Part shown: in pieces, positions 20,192 through 30,362 of the stretch | Layout: each line of letters starts with the position of its first letter | Numbering within the stretch: the first letter of the stretch is position 1 | DNA from: Microvirga antarctica | GTDB taxonomy: Bacteria; Pseudomonadota; Alphaproteobacteria; Rhizobiales; Beijerinckiaceae | Assembly (NCBI RefSeq): GCF_017921815.1 | Contig: NZ_JAGEMM010000002.1 | Span: forward strand, 682,001-746,000 | Length of the DNA stretch: 64,000 nt | Direction of reading: 5' to 3' | Position numbers and translations under genes: made by a program | Notes under the pieces: model-generated | The model's database searches: none | The model's input: the letters and a program-made list of their open reading frames with translations, nothing else | Told to the model about the DNA's origin: nothing

Positions 20192-20997
20192 TGGAGACCT
20201 TCATTCATCCGAGCGCTGTCGTCGAAGACGGCGCGGTCATCGGCGCCGGCTCATCGATCGGCCCCTTCTGCATGATCGGTCCGGAAGTCGAACTGGGCGA
20301 GGGTTCGAGCCTCGTGAGCCATGTGGCCCTTGCCGGCCGCACCACCATCGGCCCCCGTGCCCGGATTTTCCCTTTCGCATCCATCGGTCATATCCCGCAG
20401 GATCTGAAATATCGCGGCGAGCCCTCGACGCTCACTATCGGGTCGGATTGCACCATCCGCGAAGGCGTGACGATGAACCCGGGCACCGCCGGAGGCGGTC
20501 TGGCGACGGTCGTGGGTGACCGCTGCTCATTCCTGGCCAATTCCCATGTGGGGCACGACACGCGGGTTGGCAGCGATGTGATCCTGTCGAATAACGTGAT
20601 GCTGGCGGGGCACGTCACGGTCGGCGATTTCGTGATTTTTGGCGGCGGCTCGGCGGTGATCCAGTTCGCGCGCGTGGGCTCCCATGCATTCGTCGGGGGT
20701 CTGACTGGCCTCGAGAATGACCTGATCCCCTACGGCATGGCGACGGGGAACCGGGCTCATCTCGCGGGCCTCAACATCATCGGGTTGCGCCGGCGCGGCT
20801 TCACGCGGGACCAGATCCACGATATCCGCCGCGCCTACCGTCTTCTCTTTGCGGACGAGGGCACGTTGTCCGAGCGGGTCGAGGACGTGGCGGGCGAATT
20901 CGCCACGCATCCCTTCGTTCACGAGATCCTCGACTTCATCCGCGAGGGCAAGGACCGGGCGATCTGCACGCCCCGGGACCCTGTCTCGTCGCATTGA
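20191..20997 (+). CDS. lpxA: UDP-N-acetylglucosamine acyltransferase
   Basis: A 268-residue left-handed beta-helix enzyme catalysing the first step of lipid A synthesis. Hexapeptide repeats run from residue 4 (IHPSAVVEDGAVIGAGSSIG) to about residue 185. The catalytic histidine lies in NSHVGHDTRVG near residue 122, and the C-terminal helical domain begins GLNIIGLRRRGFTRDQI. Its start overlaps the fabZ stop by one base and its stop lies inside the lpxI start codon region (20994-20997), so translation is coupled on both sides. Confidence 0.96.
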   Translation: METFIHPSAVVEDGAVIGAGSSIGPFCMIGPEVELGEGSSLVSHVALAGRTTIGPRARIFPFASIGHIPQDLKYRGEPSTLTIGSDCTIREGVTMNPGTAGGGLATVVGDRCSFLANSHVGHDTRVGSDVILSNNVMLAGHVTVGDFVIFGGGSAVIQFARVGSHAFVGGLTGLENDLIPYGMATGNRAHLAGLNIIGLRRRGFTRDQIHDIRRAYRLLFADEGTLSERVEDVAGEFATHPFVHEILDFIREGKDRAICTPRDPVSSH

Positions 20998-21893
20998 CCG
21001 CGCCGTCGGGCGCGCGACTTCCCCAGCGTGAGGACGGTCCGGTAGCCATCCTCGCGGGGTCGGGGCAGTTGCCGATCCAGCTCGTGCATCACCTCGAGCA
21101 GACCGGGCAGGATTGCCGGGTCATGGCCTTCCGCGGGTTTGTCTCGGCGGAGCTGCGCGGACGGGCGGACGCGACCGTCGATCTTCTCGACCTCAGGACG
21201 ATCATGCAGCGCCTCGATGCGTGGAAGCCGCGCGCCGTGGCCCTCGTCGGCGCAGTGCGGCGACCAGGCTTCTCGGCCCTGTTGGGGGCCTTCTCGCTGC
21301 TGCGGAATCGCCAGGAGGTCCGCGAGGTCATCGCGCGGGGCGACGATCAGGTCCTTCGCGGCGCCGTCATGCTGCTGGAAGAGCGCGGCTACAGGGTCGT
21401 GGGCGCCCATGAGCTCGCGCCGGGCCTCGTGGCGCCCGTGACGATGGCCGGCCGCCTTGCGCCCTCCGCTGACGATCGGCAGGCCGTCTCCATCGGGCTC
21501 GACCTGTTGTCGTCGCTCTCGGCGTTCGACATCGGCCAGGCGGCCATCGTCGCACGCGAACACGTGCTTGCCGTGGAAGGCCCAGAGGGGACCGACCGGA
21601 TGCTGGCGCGCGTTGGCCGGATGCGGCGATCGTTTCTCGGATTGCGCAGGCGACGCGAGGGCGGCGTGCTGATCAAGGCCGCCAAGCGCGGCCAGGATCT
21701 CCGCGTGGACATGCCGGCCATCGGTCCACGGACGGTTGCGGAGGCTGCCCGCGCCGGCCTCTCGGGCATTGCCGTCGGCGCAGGCTCGACGCTTGTGCTC
21801 GATCAGGACAGGACCATCGCCCTTGCCGACCGGTTGGGCCTGTTCCTGATCGCGGTCGAACTCCCTTGGATGGACGCCGACCATGGTTCCTGA
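20994..21893 (+). CDS. lpxI: UDP-2,3-diacylglucosamine pyrophosphatase LpxI
   Basis: A 299-residue member of the LpxI (former DUF1009) family, which hydrolyses UDP-2,3-diacylglucosamine to lipid X in alphaproteobacteria in place of LpxH. Features are the N-terminal VAILAGSGQLPIQL and FRGFVS, the middle GDDQVLRGAVMLLEERGYRVVGAHEL, and the C-terminal KAAKRGQDLRVDMPAIGPRTV and GIAVGAGSTLVLD, which carries the conserved acidic active-site region. The start is a TTG at 20994 overlapping the lpxA stop; no better in-frame start exists before the conserved part. It overlaps lpxB by 11 bases. Confidence 0.93.
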   Translation: MTAPSGARLPQREDGPVAILAGSGQLPIQLVHHLEQTGQDCRVMAFRGFVSAELRGRADATVDLLDLRTIMQRLDAWKPRAVALVGAVRRPGFSALLGAFSLLRNRQEVREVIARGDDQVLRGAVMLLEERGYRVVGAHELAPGLVAPVTMAGRLAPSADDRQAVSIGLDLLSSLSAFDIGQAAIVAREHVLAVEGPEGTDRMLARVGRMRRSFLGLRRRREGGVLIKAAKRGQDLRVDMPAIGPRTVAEAARAGLSGIAVGAGSTLVLDQDRTIALADRLGLFLIAVELPWMDADHGS

Positions 21894-23106
21894 TGCACCG
21901 CCTGCCATCTGGATCGTCGCCGGAGAGGAATCGGGCGACCAGCTCGGTGCCAAGCTCATGCGCGCCCTCAAGCATCAAGCGGGTCTCCCGCGCGTAACTT
22001 TCGGCGGCGTCGGCGGCCATGCAATGGCAGCCGAGGGCCAAATCAGCCTGTTTCCGCTCGAGGACATCGCGGTCATGGGTTTTTCGGCTGTCATCAACCG
22101 GCTGCCGACCATTCTACGGCGCATCCGCCAGACTGCTGATGCGGTGGTCGCCGTCAATCCGGACATGCTCGTCATCATCGACAGCCCGGATTTCACGCAC
22201 CGGGTCGCCAAGGCCGTGCGCAGGCGTGCACCCCACATTCCGATCGTCGACTATGTCAGCCCTTCCGTGTGGGCCTGGCGGCCGGGGCGGGCGCGAAAGA
22301 TGCGTGCCTATGTGGATCATCTGCTGGCCCTGCTACCCTTCGAGCCCGAGGCGCATGAACGATTGGGCGGGCCGCCGACAACCTATGTGGGCCATCCGCT
22401 CATCGAGCGATTGACCGAGATCAGGCCGGCAGCGGGTGAGCGTGCGGGCAGACCGGACGGGCCGTTCAAGCTTCTCGTTCTGCCGGGAAGCCGAAGGACC
22501 GAGGTCAGCCGGCTCATGGAGCCCTTCGGCGCGGCCATCGGACTGCTGCGTGAGCGCTCGAACCGCCCGTTCACGGTGACCATTCCGGCCGTCGCGCATC
22601 TCGTGGAAGAGATCGCCCGTCGCGCCGAGAACTGGCCGGTCACACCTGTCATCGTCACCGGAGAGGCCGCAAAGTGGGCGGCGTTCCGGTCCGGCGATGC
22701 GGCCCTTGCGGCCTCCGGCACCGTGACCCTCGAACTCGGACTTTCAGGCGTGCCGATGATCGTCGCCTATCGGGTCTCGAAGATCGAAGAGGTGCTCAAG
22801 TACCTGATCAAGGCCCATTCCATCGTGCTGACAAACCTTGTGCTGCACGAGAACGTCATTCCCGAATTCATCCAATGGGATTGCACGCCCGAAAAACTGG
22901 CAGACGCGTTATTGCCGCTGTTGTCGGATTCCCAGGAGCGGCGCCGACAGGAAGAGGCCTTCAGGCGTCTCGATGCTCTCATGCGGATCGGAGACGAAGC
23001 CCCAAGCGAACGCGCCGCCCGCATCGTCGCCGCCATCCTGCGAGATCCGTCGTCCGCGTCGGAGGCCAACCGTCTGGAGAAAGGTTCAGGGAATGCGCCA
23101 GTGTGA
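21883..23106 (+). CDS. lpxB: Lipid-A-disaccharide synthase
   Basis: A 407-residue GT19 glycosyltransferase that joins lipid X to UDP-diacylglucosamine. It starts with the family hallmark IVAGEESGDQLGAKLM, then FGGVGGHAMAAEG, MGFSAVINRLP, DYVSPSVWAWRPGRARKM near residue 120, and VLPGSRRTEV and SGTVTLELGLSGVPMIVAYR in the C-terminal nucleotide-binding half. It is the last enzyme of the cluster. The downstream broken gene starts inside its last codons, so they share a transcript. Confidence 0.96.
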   Translation: MVPDAPPAIWIVAGEESGDQLGAKLMRALKHQAGLPRVTFGGVGGHAMAAEGQISLFPLEDIAVMGFSAVINRLPTILRRIRQTADAVVAVNPDMLVIIDSPDFTHRVAKAVRRRAPHIPIVDYVSPSVWAWRPGRARKMRAYVDHLLALLPFEPEAHERLGGPPTTYVGHPLIERLTEIRPAAGERAGRPDGPFKLLVLPGSRRTEVSRLMEPFGAAIGLLRERSNRPFTVTIPAVAHLVEEIARRAENWPVTPVIVTGEAAKWAAFRSGDAALAASGTVTLELGLSGVPMIVAYRVSKIEEVLKYLIKAHSIVLTNLVLHENVIPEFIQWDCTPEKLADALLPLLSDSQERRRQEEAFRRLDALMRIGDEAPSERAARIVAAILRDPSSASEANRLEKGSGNAPV

Positions 23107-23695
23107 TCGCTTTGCTGGCATCATCCTGGGATTTTTCGTGTTCCACCAGGCAAGCGCCGGAGAGTTGACCTGCACGGGGCCATTTGCGTCGGACACAACA
23201 CAGAAGCGCCTCGCCAAGGTTTTCGGCAAGACCAATGTGGTGCGGGAATGGATGCGTGATGAGGGAATAGCGATTCCTGCAAGCGTCATCTTCCCCAATG
23301 ATCCGCTCCGGCGTGTCGAGGTCGTGTGGTGGAATTCAAAAGCCCGTCGATGGCCATCGAGCATTCATTCGTCAAGCGCCAATTGGTCGGCGCCGTCTGG
23401 CATTCGGGTCGGCATGTCGCTCGAGCAGATCGCCCGCATCAACGGCAGATCGTTCACGCTCTATGGCTTCGACAGGACCTCCTGAGGAAGGGCCGTGGAT
23501 TGGAAGGGGGGAACGCTCGCTCACAATTCAGGCGGCTGCAACCTCATTGTAATCTTCGCAGCTGATGAAAACGGCGACGAGGCGGATCGGCGGAGAGTGG
23601 CGAGCGACGAGGAATTCGACTCTGACGATCAAAAGATGAGGGCCGTACGGCCCAGAGTAAAGACGATAGGAATTGCCTACCCGCAGCACCCTTGA
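23093..23695 (+). pseudogene. Broken gene for a secreted protein of unknown function (in-frame stop)
   Basis: An ATG at 23093, overlapping lpxB by 14 bases, opens a signal peptide (GIILGFFVFHQASAGE) and a mature domain through RIGMSLEQIARINGRSFTLYGFD-like sequence to a TGA at 23483-23485. The same frame goes on without a gap as GRAVDWKGGTLAHNSGGCN and ends at 23695 with KMRAVRPRVKTIGIAY. From memory, both halves match successive parts of one widespread alphaproteobacterial periplasmic protein of about 190-200 residues in which DWxGG follows GFDWDYGG. I therefore read this as one gene cut by a nonsense codon. No ATG restarts the second half. A sequencing error, or a real 130-residue short product, are alternatives. 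Confidence 0.6.
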
Positions 23696-23737
23696 AGCAA
23701 AATAGCCGCAATGTCTGAGCTTCGGCGGAGAGTGCCC

Positions 23738-23763
23738 CCGTCGTCCCGGGCCCGGGACGACGG
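23738..23763. repeat. 26-bp perfect palindrome between the broken gene and gltA
   Basis: CCGTCGTCCCGGG is followed directly by its reverse complement CCCGGGACGACGG. The GTCGTCCCGG core resembles dispersed REP-like palindromes common in Hyphomicrobiales intergenic DNA. It lies between convergent genes and could act as a bidirectional terminator or an RNA end-protector; no T run follows on either side. Confidence 0.6.
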
Positions 23764-23810
23764 ACCCGATTTGACGGGGGGAGCTTTAGTTGCCTGTTGC
23801 CTGAGGCAGG

Positions 23811-25103
23811 TCACCCCCGCGAGGCGACCGTTGCGTAATCGCGCTGCGGTGCGCCCACATAGAGCTGGCGCGGACGGCCGATGCGCTGCGAGGGGTCCTC
23901 GATCATCTCGCTCCACTGGGCGATCCAGCCGACCGTGCGCGCGAGGGCGAACAGCACGGTGAACATCGAGGTCGGGAAGCCCATCGCCTTCAGGGTGATG
24001 CCCGAATAGAAGTCGATATTCGGATAGAGCTTCTTCTCGAGGAAGTACTCGTCCTTGAGTGCGATCTGCTCGAGTTCCACGGCGACGTCCAGCAACGGAT
24101 CGTCTTTGATTCCGAGCTCGTTCAGAACCTCGTGGGTGGTCTTCTGCATGATGCGGGCGCGCGGATCGTAGTTCTTGTAGACCCGGTGTCCGAAGCCCAT
24201 CAGGCGGAAGGGATCGTTCTTGTCCTTTGCGCGCGCGATGTAATGCGGAATGCGGTCGGGCGTGCCGATCTCTTCCAGCATCTTGAGCGCCGCCTCGTTG
24301 GCGCCACCATGGGCGGGTCCCCACAGGCAGGCAATGCCCGCTGCGATGCAGGCAAATGGGTTCGCACCGGACGAGCCGGCAAGGCGAACGGTCGAGGTCG
24401 ACGCATTCTGTTCGTGATCCGCATGAAGAATGAAGATCCGGTCCAGCGCACGGGACAGCACCGGGTTGACCTTGTAGTCCTCGCAGGGAACCGCAAAGCA
24501 CATACGCAGGAAGTTCGACGTGTAGTCGAGGTCGTTCTGCGGATAGACGAAGGGCTGACCCACCGAATACTTGTAGGCCATCGCGGCAAGCGTCGGCATC
24601 TTGGCGATCATCCGCATGGACGCGATCATGCGCTGCTGCGGATCGGAGATGTCCGTTGAGTCGTGATAGAACGCCGACAGCGCGCCCACCGATGCCACCA
24701 TGATGGCCATCGGGTGCGCGTCCCGGCGGAAGCCCTGAAAAAACCGGTTCATCTGGTCATGCACCATCGTGTGGCGCGTGACGCGATAGTCGAAATCTGC
24801 CTTCTGGGCTGCGGTCGGAAGCTCACCGTAGAGCAGCAGGTAGCAGGTCTCGAGGAAGTCGCCGTGCTCGGCGAGCTGTTCGATCGGATAACCGCGATAG
24901 AGCAGGATGCCCTGGTCGCCATCGATATAGGTGATCTTCGACTCGCAGCTGGCGGTCGATGTGAAGCCCGGATCGTAGGTGAAGGCTCCAGTCTGCGCGT
25001 AGAGCTTGGAGATGTCCACGACGCTCGGGCCGATGGTGCCGTGTTTGACCGTCAGATCGACGGCTTTGTCATCAACAGTCAGCTTTGCAATATCTGCGCT
25101 CAT
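23811..25103 (-). CDS. gltA: Citrate synthase
   Basis: A 430-residue type II (hexameric, Gram-negative type) citrate synthase, the entry enzyme of the TCA cycle. The N-terminal beta-domain contains [22 protein letters not shown]. Catalytic residues are recognisable in [32 protein letters not shown] and [15 protein letters not shown] near residue 310, with the catalytic aspartate further on. The ATG at 25103 gives the family start MSADIAKL; a TTG at 25121 is in frame but unlikely. It lies 171 bases downstream of gltX on the same strand, the usual alphaproteobacterial pairing. Confidence 0.97.
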   Translation of the reverse strand: MSADIAKLTVDDKAVDLTVKHGTIGPSVVDISKLYAQTGAFTYDPGFTSTASCESKITYIDGDQGILLYRGYPIEQLAEHGDFLETCYLLLYGELPTAAQKADFDYRVTRHTMVHDQMNRFFQGFRRDAHPMAIMVASVGALSAFYHDSTDISDPQQRMIASMRMIAKMPTLAAMAYKYSVGQPFVYPQNDLDYTSNFLRMCFAVPCEDYKVNPVLSRALDRIFILHADHEQNASTSTVRLAGSSGANPFACIAAGIACLWGPAHGGANEAALKMLEEIGTPDRIPHYIARAKDKNDPFRLMGFGHRVYKNYDPRARIMQKTTHEVLNELGIKDDPLLDVAVELEQIALKDEYFLEKKLYPNIDFYSGITLKAMGFPTSMFTVLFALARTVGWIAQWSEMIEDPSQRIGRPRQLYVGAPQRDYATVASRG

Positions 25104-25274
25104 GCGTCTTCGCCCTTTCAACAGGAGGCCGGGCTTTACGTAGGGCAGCCGCGCGGCTGGAGAAGAGGTCTCCGTGCGGATGTCCGGTCCGAGGTTCGCC
25201 CGTCGGGGATCATGTGGCTGTGGGTAGCTTATCCGTATGGAGGGGGCAAGCGCGGCGAAGCGTGAAGCGGCCGG

Positions 25275-26702
25275 CTATGCAGCCGACGCAGCACTCAATT
25301 GATCGCGCAGGCGTGACAGGGTTTCGTCCCGGCCGAGAACGACCATGACGTCGAAGAGTCCGGGCGAGGTGGCGCGACCGGTGAGCGCGGCGCGCAAGGG
25401 CTGGGCGATCTGGCCAAGCTTTGCGCCCAGCGTCTCCGCATGCTCGCGCACCACCCCCTCGACATTGGCCGATGTCCAGTCAGACACGGCCTCAAGCTTT
25501 TCGACGATGCCCGCAAGCCTGACGCGTCCATCGGCCAGCAGGCCCGCGGCTTTCTCGTCGAGGATCAAAGGCCGCTGGGCGTAGAGGTAATACGCGCTGT
25601 CGAGAAGCTCGACCACGTTCTTCGCCCGCTCCTTGAGACCCGGCATGGCGGCGATGAGCTTTGCGCGCAAAGCAGGGGTGAAGGTGTCGCCGAGCTGTCG
25701 CTGTGCGCCGATCTCCGGCAAAAGCTGCTCCATGGCGTCGACCAACTCCGCGTCCGGAGTCTGGCGCATGTAATGCCCGTTGATGTTCTCGAGTTTGACG
25801 AAGTCGAAGCGGGCAGGCGAGCGCCCGATGCTGCCGAGATCGAAGGCGGCGATCATTTCCTCGGTGGAGAAGAACTCCTGATCGCCGTGGCTCCAGCCGA
25901 GGCGGACCAGATAGTTGCGCAGCGCCACGGGCAGATAACCCATGCTGCGATACGCCTCGATCCCCAGGGCACCATGCCGCTTGGAGAGCTTGGAACCATC
26001 CGGCCCGTGAATGAGAGGGATATGCGACATGTTCGGCACGTCCCAGCCGAGCGCCTGATAGATCTGGGTCTGCCGCGCGCCGTTGGTGAGGTGATCGTCG
26101 CCGCGGATGATATGGGTGACATCCATGTCGTGGTCGTCGACGACAACCGCCAGCATGTAGGTGGGCGTCCCGTCCGATCGCAGCAGCACCAGATCGTCGA
26201 GATCCTTGTTCTGCCACACGACGCGGCCCTGCACCGCATCCTCGACGACGGTCTCGCCCTCGAGCGGAGCCTTCAGGCGGATCACCGGCTTGACGCCGTC
26301 AGGCGCCTCCGCAGGATCGCGGTCGCGCCAGCGGCCGTCATAGCGCAAAGGTTTTCCCTCCTTGCGCGCCTCGGCACGCATGGCCTCGAGCTCCTCCTGG
26401 CTGGCATAGCAATAATAGGCGCGGCCGGATGCCAGGAGAGATTCCGCCACCTCCTTGTGGCGGGCTGCACGGGTGAACTGGTAGACGACGTCCCCATCCC
26501 AATCGAGCCCGAGCCAGGTGAGGCCGTCGAGGATCGCCTTGATGGCGGGTTCGGTCGAGCGCTCCCGGTCCGTATCCTCGATCCGCAGCAGCATCTTGCC
26601 GCCTTGCCGCTTCGCATAGAGCCAGTTGAACAGGGCCGTGCGTGCGCCGCCGATATGCAGGAAACCGGTGGGCGAGGGGGCGAAACGAGTAATGACGCTC
26701 AT
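25275..26702 (-). CDS. gltX: Glutamyl-tRNA synthetase
   Basis: A 475-residue class I synthetase. The HIGH-type motif is in [17 protein letters not shown] at the N-terminus, the tRNA-binding and catalytic core includes [10 protein letters not shown], and the KMSKS-type motif is KLSKRHG near residue 245, with [13 protein letters not shown] after it. The C-terminal anticodon-binding domain is complete and ends SAASAA. Many alphaproteobacteria have two gltX copies, so this one could charge tRNA(Glu) alone or also tRNA(Gln) for GatCAB; the sequence alone does not decide. The ATG at 26702 is used; a TTG precedes it. Confidence 0.96.
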   Translation of the reverse strand: MSVITRFAPSPTGFLHIGGARTALFNWLYAKRQGGKMLLRIEDTDRERSTEPAIKAILDGLTWLGLDWDGDVVYQFTRAARHKEVAESLLASGRAYYCYASQEELEAMRAEARKEGKPLRYDGRWRDRDPAEAPDGVKPVIRLKAPLEGETVVEDAVQGRVVWQNKDLDDLVLLRSDGTPTYMLAVVVDDHDMDVTHIIRGDDHLTNGARQTQIYQALGWDVPNMSHIPLIHGPDGSKLSKRHGALGIEAYRSMGYLPVALRNYLVRLGWSHGDQEFFSTEEMIAAFDLGSIGRSPARFDFVKLENINGHYMRQTPDAELVDAMEQLLPEIGAQRQLGDTFTPALRAKLIAAMPGLKERAKNVVELLDSAYYLYAQRPLILDEKAAGLLADGRVRLAGIVEKLEAVSDWTSANVEGVVREHAETLGAKLGQIAQPLRAALTGRATSPGLFDVMVVLGRDETLSRLRDQLSAASAA

Positions 26703-26829
26703 CAATGCAGAACCTTGTCGGACGAGTTTGGGGCGCAGAACGCCGGCGGGCGAGGGACCTCCAAACGGAGGGTTCGCCCCTGTGAGGCGTCGTCTACCAT
26801 GTAAACCCGCCGGACGTTAAGTCGAACCG

Positions 26830-29112
26830 ATGCATCTGCCCGACAATCCCGAGCCTGGTTCGAGTCAGCGCTCTTCCGCGCGGGCATTGGCGCTGCCGCG
26901 TCAGTGGCAGCCTGCGCTCGGGTGGCGCGTGGCTGATGGCCGGCAATGGCTTTCCCAGGCGTGGTCGCGGGAACTGGAGCAGCGCCGGCTCTTTCCCTGG
27001 ACGGCAGTGTGTTACGGTGCGGGAATCCTGCTGTTCTTTCAGGCCGAGGGCAAGCCTGCGCTCTGGGCGCCTGTCTGTGGACTTGTGGCCTTCGCGGTCC
27101 TGGCGATCGCATTGCGGGCCCATCTGCCGGCGCTGGCAGTCTGCATCGGTTTTGCGATGGTGTTCGCAGGCTTCACGACGGGAGCCATCCGCACCCGCGC
27201 GGTCGATGCGCCCATCCTGCGCAGGATCGTCATTGGATCGTTCTCAGGGTTCATCGAAGCGGTCGAGGATCGGCCGGATGGCAAGCGCCTGCTGGTGCGT
27301 GTCGGGGACCTCAAGGGTGTGACCGAAGCCGATCGACCCGTGCTCGTCCGCGTGAGCGTGAGGCGGAACGACCCGCTGGTCGCCGGGCAATTCATCACCG
27401 GTAACGCGCGCCTGTTGCCGCCGCCGCAGCCGGCGTGGCCGGGAGGCTACGACTTCGGGCGGGATGCCTATTTTCGCGGGATCGGCGGCGTCGGCTCGGT
27501 GCTTGGCACGGTGAGGATTATCGATCCACCCACCCTCGCGCCCCTGCGCTTTCGTCTCGGCGCCGCCGTGGACGAGGCCCGCAACGTGCTGACGCAGCGG
27601 ATCGCCAGCGCCATCGGCGGACCCGCGGGCGGCGTCGGCGCAGCTCTCGTGACCGGCAAGAGAGGCCTCATCCCGGAGCCCACCAACGATGTCCTGCGGG
27701 CTGCCGGGATCTACCACATCGTCTCGATTTCCGGACTTCACATGGTGCTCGCCGCGGGCACGTTCTTCTGGCTGGCGCGCGCCTTCCTGAGCCTTTTTCC
27801 GACGCTGGCGCTGCTTTGGCCGATCAAGAAATTGGCGGCGGTCATCGCAATGGCCGGCGCTCTTGGATATTGCGTCTTTTCGGGCTCCGACGTGGCGACG
27901 GTTCGCTCCCTCCTGATGACCCTTGTGATGTTCGGCGCAGTCCTGGTCGACCGTCCGGCCGTGAGCGTGCGCAACCTTGCCATCTCTGCGCTGATCGTGC
28001 TGGCCCGGGAGCCCGAATCTCTCCTCGGACCGAGCTTCCAGATGTCGTTCGCCGCCGTGGCGGCGTTGTCGGCCTTCATGCCGCTTCTGCAACGGCGGGC
28101 GCCGAATGGTCGACCCACCGGCCTGATCGATAGGGGTCTGCGCTTCGTCGGCGGCCACGCCATGGGATTGGTGACCACGACCCTGATCGCCACCGTGGCG
28201 ACAGCGCCCTTCAGCGCTTATCACTTTCAGACGCTCAATCCCTATGGCTTGGTCGGCAATGCGGTGGCGCTCCCCCTCGTGTCGCTGGTGGTCATGCCTG
28301 CCGCCGTCCTCGGCGTCCTCGCCTTCCCTTTCGGGCTCGATCGGCCCATCTGGCAGATGATGGGTGCAGCTGTTGCCCAGGTGCTCGATATCGCGACCTG
28401 GGTGGGTGGCTTTGGTGGCTCGACCCTCGTGGTTCCGGCGCTCGGATTGGGCGCGGTCGCGCTGCTGAGCCTGGCGCTTCTCATCGCGGTGCTCGCCGCC
28501 TCATCCCTGCGATGGTTGGCACTCATGCCGGCAGCCATCGGAATGGCTTTTGCGGCAACCCCGATGCGAGCCGATCTCTACATCGACCGGGACGGGCAGG
28601 GCGCGGCTATCCGCGGTCGCGACGGAGCCTTGACGTTCGTCGGCAAGACGTCAGCCTTCGTGGCGGAGCAATGGCTCAAGGCCGACGGCGACGCCCGCGA
28701 TCCAGATGATGCAAGCCTCCACGGCGGCTCCCGCTGCGATCCGGCCGGCTGCGTGGTCGACGTGCCGGACGGTCACTCTGTGGCTTTCGTCCTGAACGCG
28801 TCCGCGTTCGCGGAGGATTGCCGCCGCGCCGAAATCGTCATCACCCGGCTGAAAGCGCCGTCGACCTGCAAGGCGCTTCTCGTGCTCGACCGGGAGACTC
28901 TCGCCGCCAGAGGGGCAACGACACTTCGCCTCGGCGCCGCTGCCATCGCCATTCGCTCCGTCCATAAGGGTGATGAAACCGTTGCCCGGTTGGCACCATC
29001 GCCGCAGCCGCCGGGTGCGGCGGCGCCGGCTCGCGTGCGAGCGCTCCCGGAGCGCGATCTCCCCGATGCCGACCCGCCGGACGGTGAGGTCAGTAGCGGC
29101 GAACCAGACTGA
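26830..29112 (+). CDS. comEC: ComEC/Rec2 family membrane protein
   Basis: A 760-residue polytopic membrane protein of the DNA-uptake channel family. The N-terminal DUF4131-like region (residues 50-230) has [21 protein letters not shown]. The competence domain follows with the hallmark [20 protein letters not shown] near residue 296 and ten or so membrane segments. Beyond residue 565 a soluble tail remains that lacks the HxHxDH motif of the metallo-beta-lactamase-like domain found in longer ComEC proteins; it does contain several cysteines. It is divergent from gltX and its last 23 bases overlap lexA tail to tail. Actual competence in this organism is not implied. Confidence 0.9.
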   Translation: MHLPDNPEPGSSQRSSARALALPRQWQPALGWRVADGRQWLSQAWSRELEQRRLFPWTAVCYGAGILLFFQAEGKPALWAPVCGLVAFAVLAIALRAHLPALAVCIGFAMVFAGFTTGAIRTRAVDAPILRRIVIGSFSGFIEAVEDRPDGKRLLVRVGDLKGVTEADRPVLVRVSVRRNDPLVAGQFITGNARLLPPPQPAWPGGYDFGRDAYFRGIGGVGSVLGTVRIIDPPTLAPLRFRLGAAVDEARNVLTQRIASAIGGPAGGVGAALVTGKRGLIPEPTNDVLRAAGIYHIVSISGLHMVLAAGTFFWLARAFLSLFPTLALLWPIKKLAAVIAMAGALGYCVFSGSDVATVRSLLMTLVMFGAVLVDRPAVSVRNLAISALIVLAREPESLLGPSFQMSFAAVAALSAFMPLLQRRAPNGRPTGLIDRGLRFVGGHAMGLVTTTLIATVATAPFSAYHFQTLNPYGLVGNAVALPLVSLVVMPAAVLGVLAFPFGLDRPIWQMMGAAVAQVLDIATWVGGFGGSTLVVPALGLGAVALLSLALLIAVLAASSLRWLALMPAAIGMAFAATPMRADLYIDRDGQGAAIRGRDGALTFVGKTSAFVAEQWLKADGDARDPDDASLHGGSRCDPAGCVVDVPDGHSVAFVLNASAFAEDCRRAEIVITRLKAPSTCKALLVLDRETLAARGATTLRLGAAAIAIRSVHKGDETVARLAPSPQPPGAAAPARVRALPERDLPDADPPDGEVSSGEPD

Positions 29113-29794
29113 CGAGCTTGCCCTGGATCTTCACCCGGTCGGGGCCCAGAACCCGGGTCTCATAGGCCTGGTTGGCGGCCTCGAGGGCGATCGACGAGCC
29201 ACGGCGACGGAAGCGCTTGAGCGTCGCCTCTTCCTCGTCGATGAGCGCCACGATGATGTCACCCGTATTGGCGTTGTCCTGCTTGCGGATCACCACGAGG
29301 TCGCCGTCGAGAATGCCGGCCTCGACCATCGAGTCGCCGCGCACCTCGAGGGCATAATGTTCGCCCTGGCTGAGAAAGTCGTTCGACAGGGTGATCGAAT
29401 GGCTGCGGTTCTGGATCGCGGAGATGGGCGTGCCCGCAGCGATCCGCCCCATGACGGGGATCGAGACGTCGCGGCCGCGCTCTTCCTGTGCCGGCGCCGG
29501 CGGAGTCTTGGCTCGGCTCGCGAGCCCGCCCTCGACCACGCTTGGCGTAAATCGCTTCTGACCGGCAGTGCCCCCGACCGTCTCCGGCAGGCGGATCACC
29601 TCCAGCGCGCGCGCCCGGTTCGGCAGGCGGCGAATGAAGCCGCGTTCCTCCAAAGCCGTGATCAACCGGTGAATGCCGGATTTCGACTTGAGGTCGAGCG
29701 CGTCCTTCATTTCGTCGAAAGACGGCGGGACGCCTGACTCGCGCAGACGTTCATGGATAAAGCGGAGCAGTTCGTGCTGTTTTCGCGTCAGCAT
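29090..29794 (-). CDS. lexA: SOS repressor LexA
   Basis: A 234-residue autocleaving repressor. The winged-helix DNA-binding domain is at the N-terminus ([48 protein letters not shown]). A long linker precedes the cleavage site in [12 protein letters not shown] (Ala-Gly). The catalytic serine is in [15 protein letters not shown] and the catalytic lysine in EEEATLKRF. The protein is about 30 residues longer than E. coli LexA because of the linker, as usual in alphaproteobacteria. A GAAC-N7-GAAC box lies about 70 bases upstream, so autoregulation is likely. It overlaps the comEC 3' end by 23 bases. Confidence 0.97.
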   Translation of the reverse strand: MLTRKQHELLRFIHERLRESGVPPSFDEMKDALDLKSKSGIHRLITALEERGFIRRLPNRARALEVIRLPETVGGTAGQKRFTPSVVEGGLASRAKTPPAPAQEERGRDVSIPVMGRIAAGTPISAIQNRSHSITLSNDFLSQGEHYALEVRGDSMVEAGILDGDLVVIRKQDNANTGDIIVALIDEEEATLKRFRRRGSSIALEAANQAYETRVLGPDRVKIQGKLVSLVRRY

Positions 29795-29859
29795 GGCTGG
29801 CCTTTACTGCTCCGTCGAGGCGAGGAGCGATTCTGAAACAAAGCAGGAACACCGTAACT

Positions 29860-29874
29860 GTTCCCCGTGTGTTC
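29860..29874 (-). promoter_or_regulatory. LexA (SOS) box upstream of lexA
   Basis: Read on the minus strand the site is GAAC-ACACGGG-GAAC, an exact match to the GAAC-N7-GAAC direct-repeat operator known for alphaproteobacterial LexA. It lies 66-80 bases upstream of the lexA ATG, where it would overlap the promoter and allow autorepression. Confidence 0.85.
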
Positions 29875-30291
29875 CGCAAGCCCGGCTCGGCAGTGCCATC
29901 ATCTCACGTCGTCTTGGTCGGCGTGAACGGCCGCTGCGCGCTCTTCGCGGCCCGCCTCGTCACCCCGTGCATATCTCTGCGGCAGACGACGGGCATCTGG
30001 TCACTGCAGCGAAATACTGATCTCGGCCAATGGTCAAGTTGGTTACTAATAGTTGTGTAAATTACTTAAATGTAAGCACAGGTTGCTTCCATTCCCCATG
30101 CGCATTTATTCCCGTCACTGGGTCGACGCACTATCAGCGTGGAAAAAATCAACGCGATGATGGTCCTCGTGAACGTGATTAACGCCGACATCGGCTGATT
30201 AAGTGGATGAAATATAACGATAAGCCACGCCTTTTTTTGCGTTTTCGATGCCCAGAAGCGAACGCGTGTCGGCAAAGCATTCGCAGCAAGG

Positions 30292-30320
30292 TTGCAAGGA
30301 CGTAACTGCGATGTTACAAC
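30292..30320 (+). promoter_or_regulatory. Candidate promoter and operator of the giant RTX gene
   Basis: TTGCAA (30292-30297) and TACAAC (30315-30320) are 17 bases apart. The inverted repeat GTAAC-N6-GTTAC (30302-30317) fills the spacer and touches the -10 box, as a repressor operator might. Transcription would begin near 30327, about 36 bases before the ATG. Called by eye. Confidence 0.35.
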
Positions 30321-30362
30321 ATTCTTTAAGACTTTTTGACGTGTCTTTCCAGGGGACCAAAC

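Larger units (their letters stand above)
29795..30362. other. Intergenic region between lexA and the first RTX gene
   Basis: The 568 bases between divergent lexA and the giant gene. The left part holds the LexA box. From about 30000 on, base composition falls sharply to AT-rich, unlike the flanking core. No gene of coding quality is seen; a candidate promoter with an inverted repeat precedes the RTX gene. The composition break marks the probable left edge of the accessory island. Confidence 0.6.

Noticed and set aside
29847..29863. GAAC-N9-GTTC inverted pair as a second LexA box
   Set aside because: The spacing and inverted orientation do not match the alphaproteobacterial direct-repeat box; one half overlaps the true box by chance.
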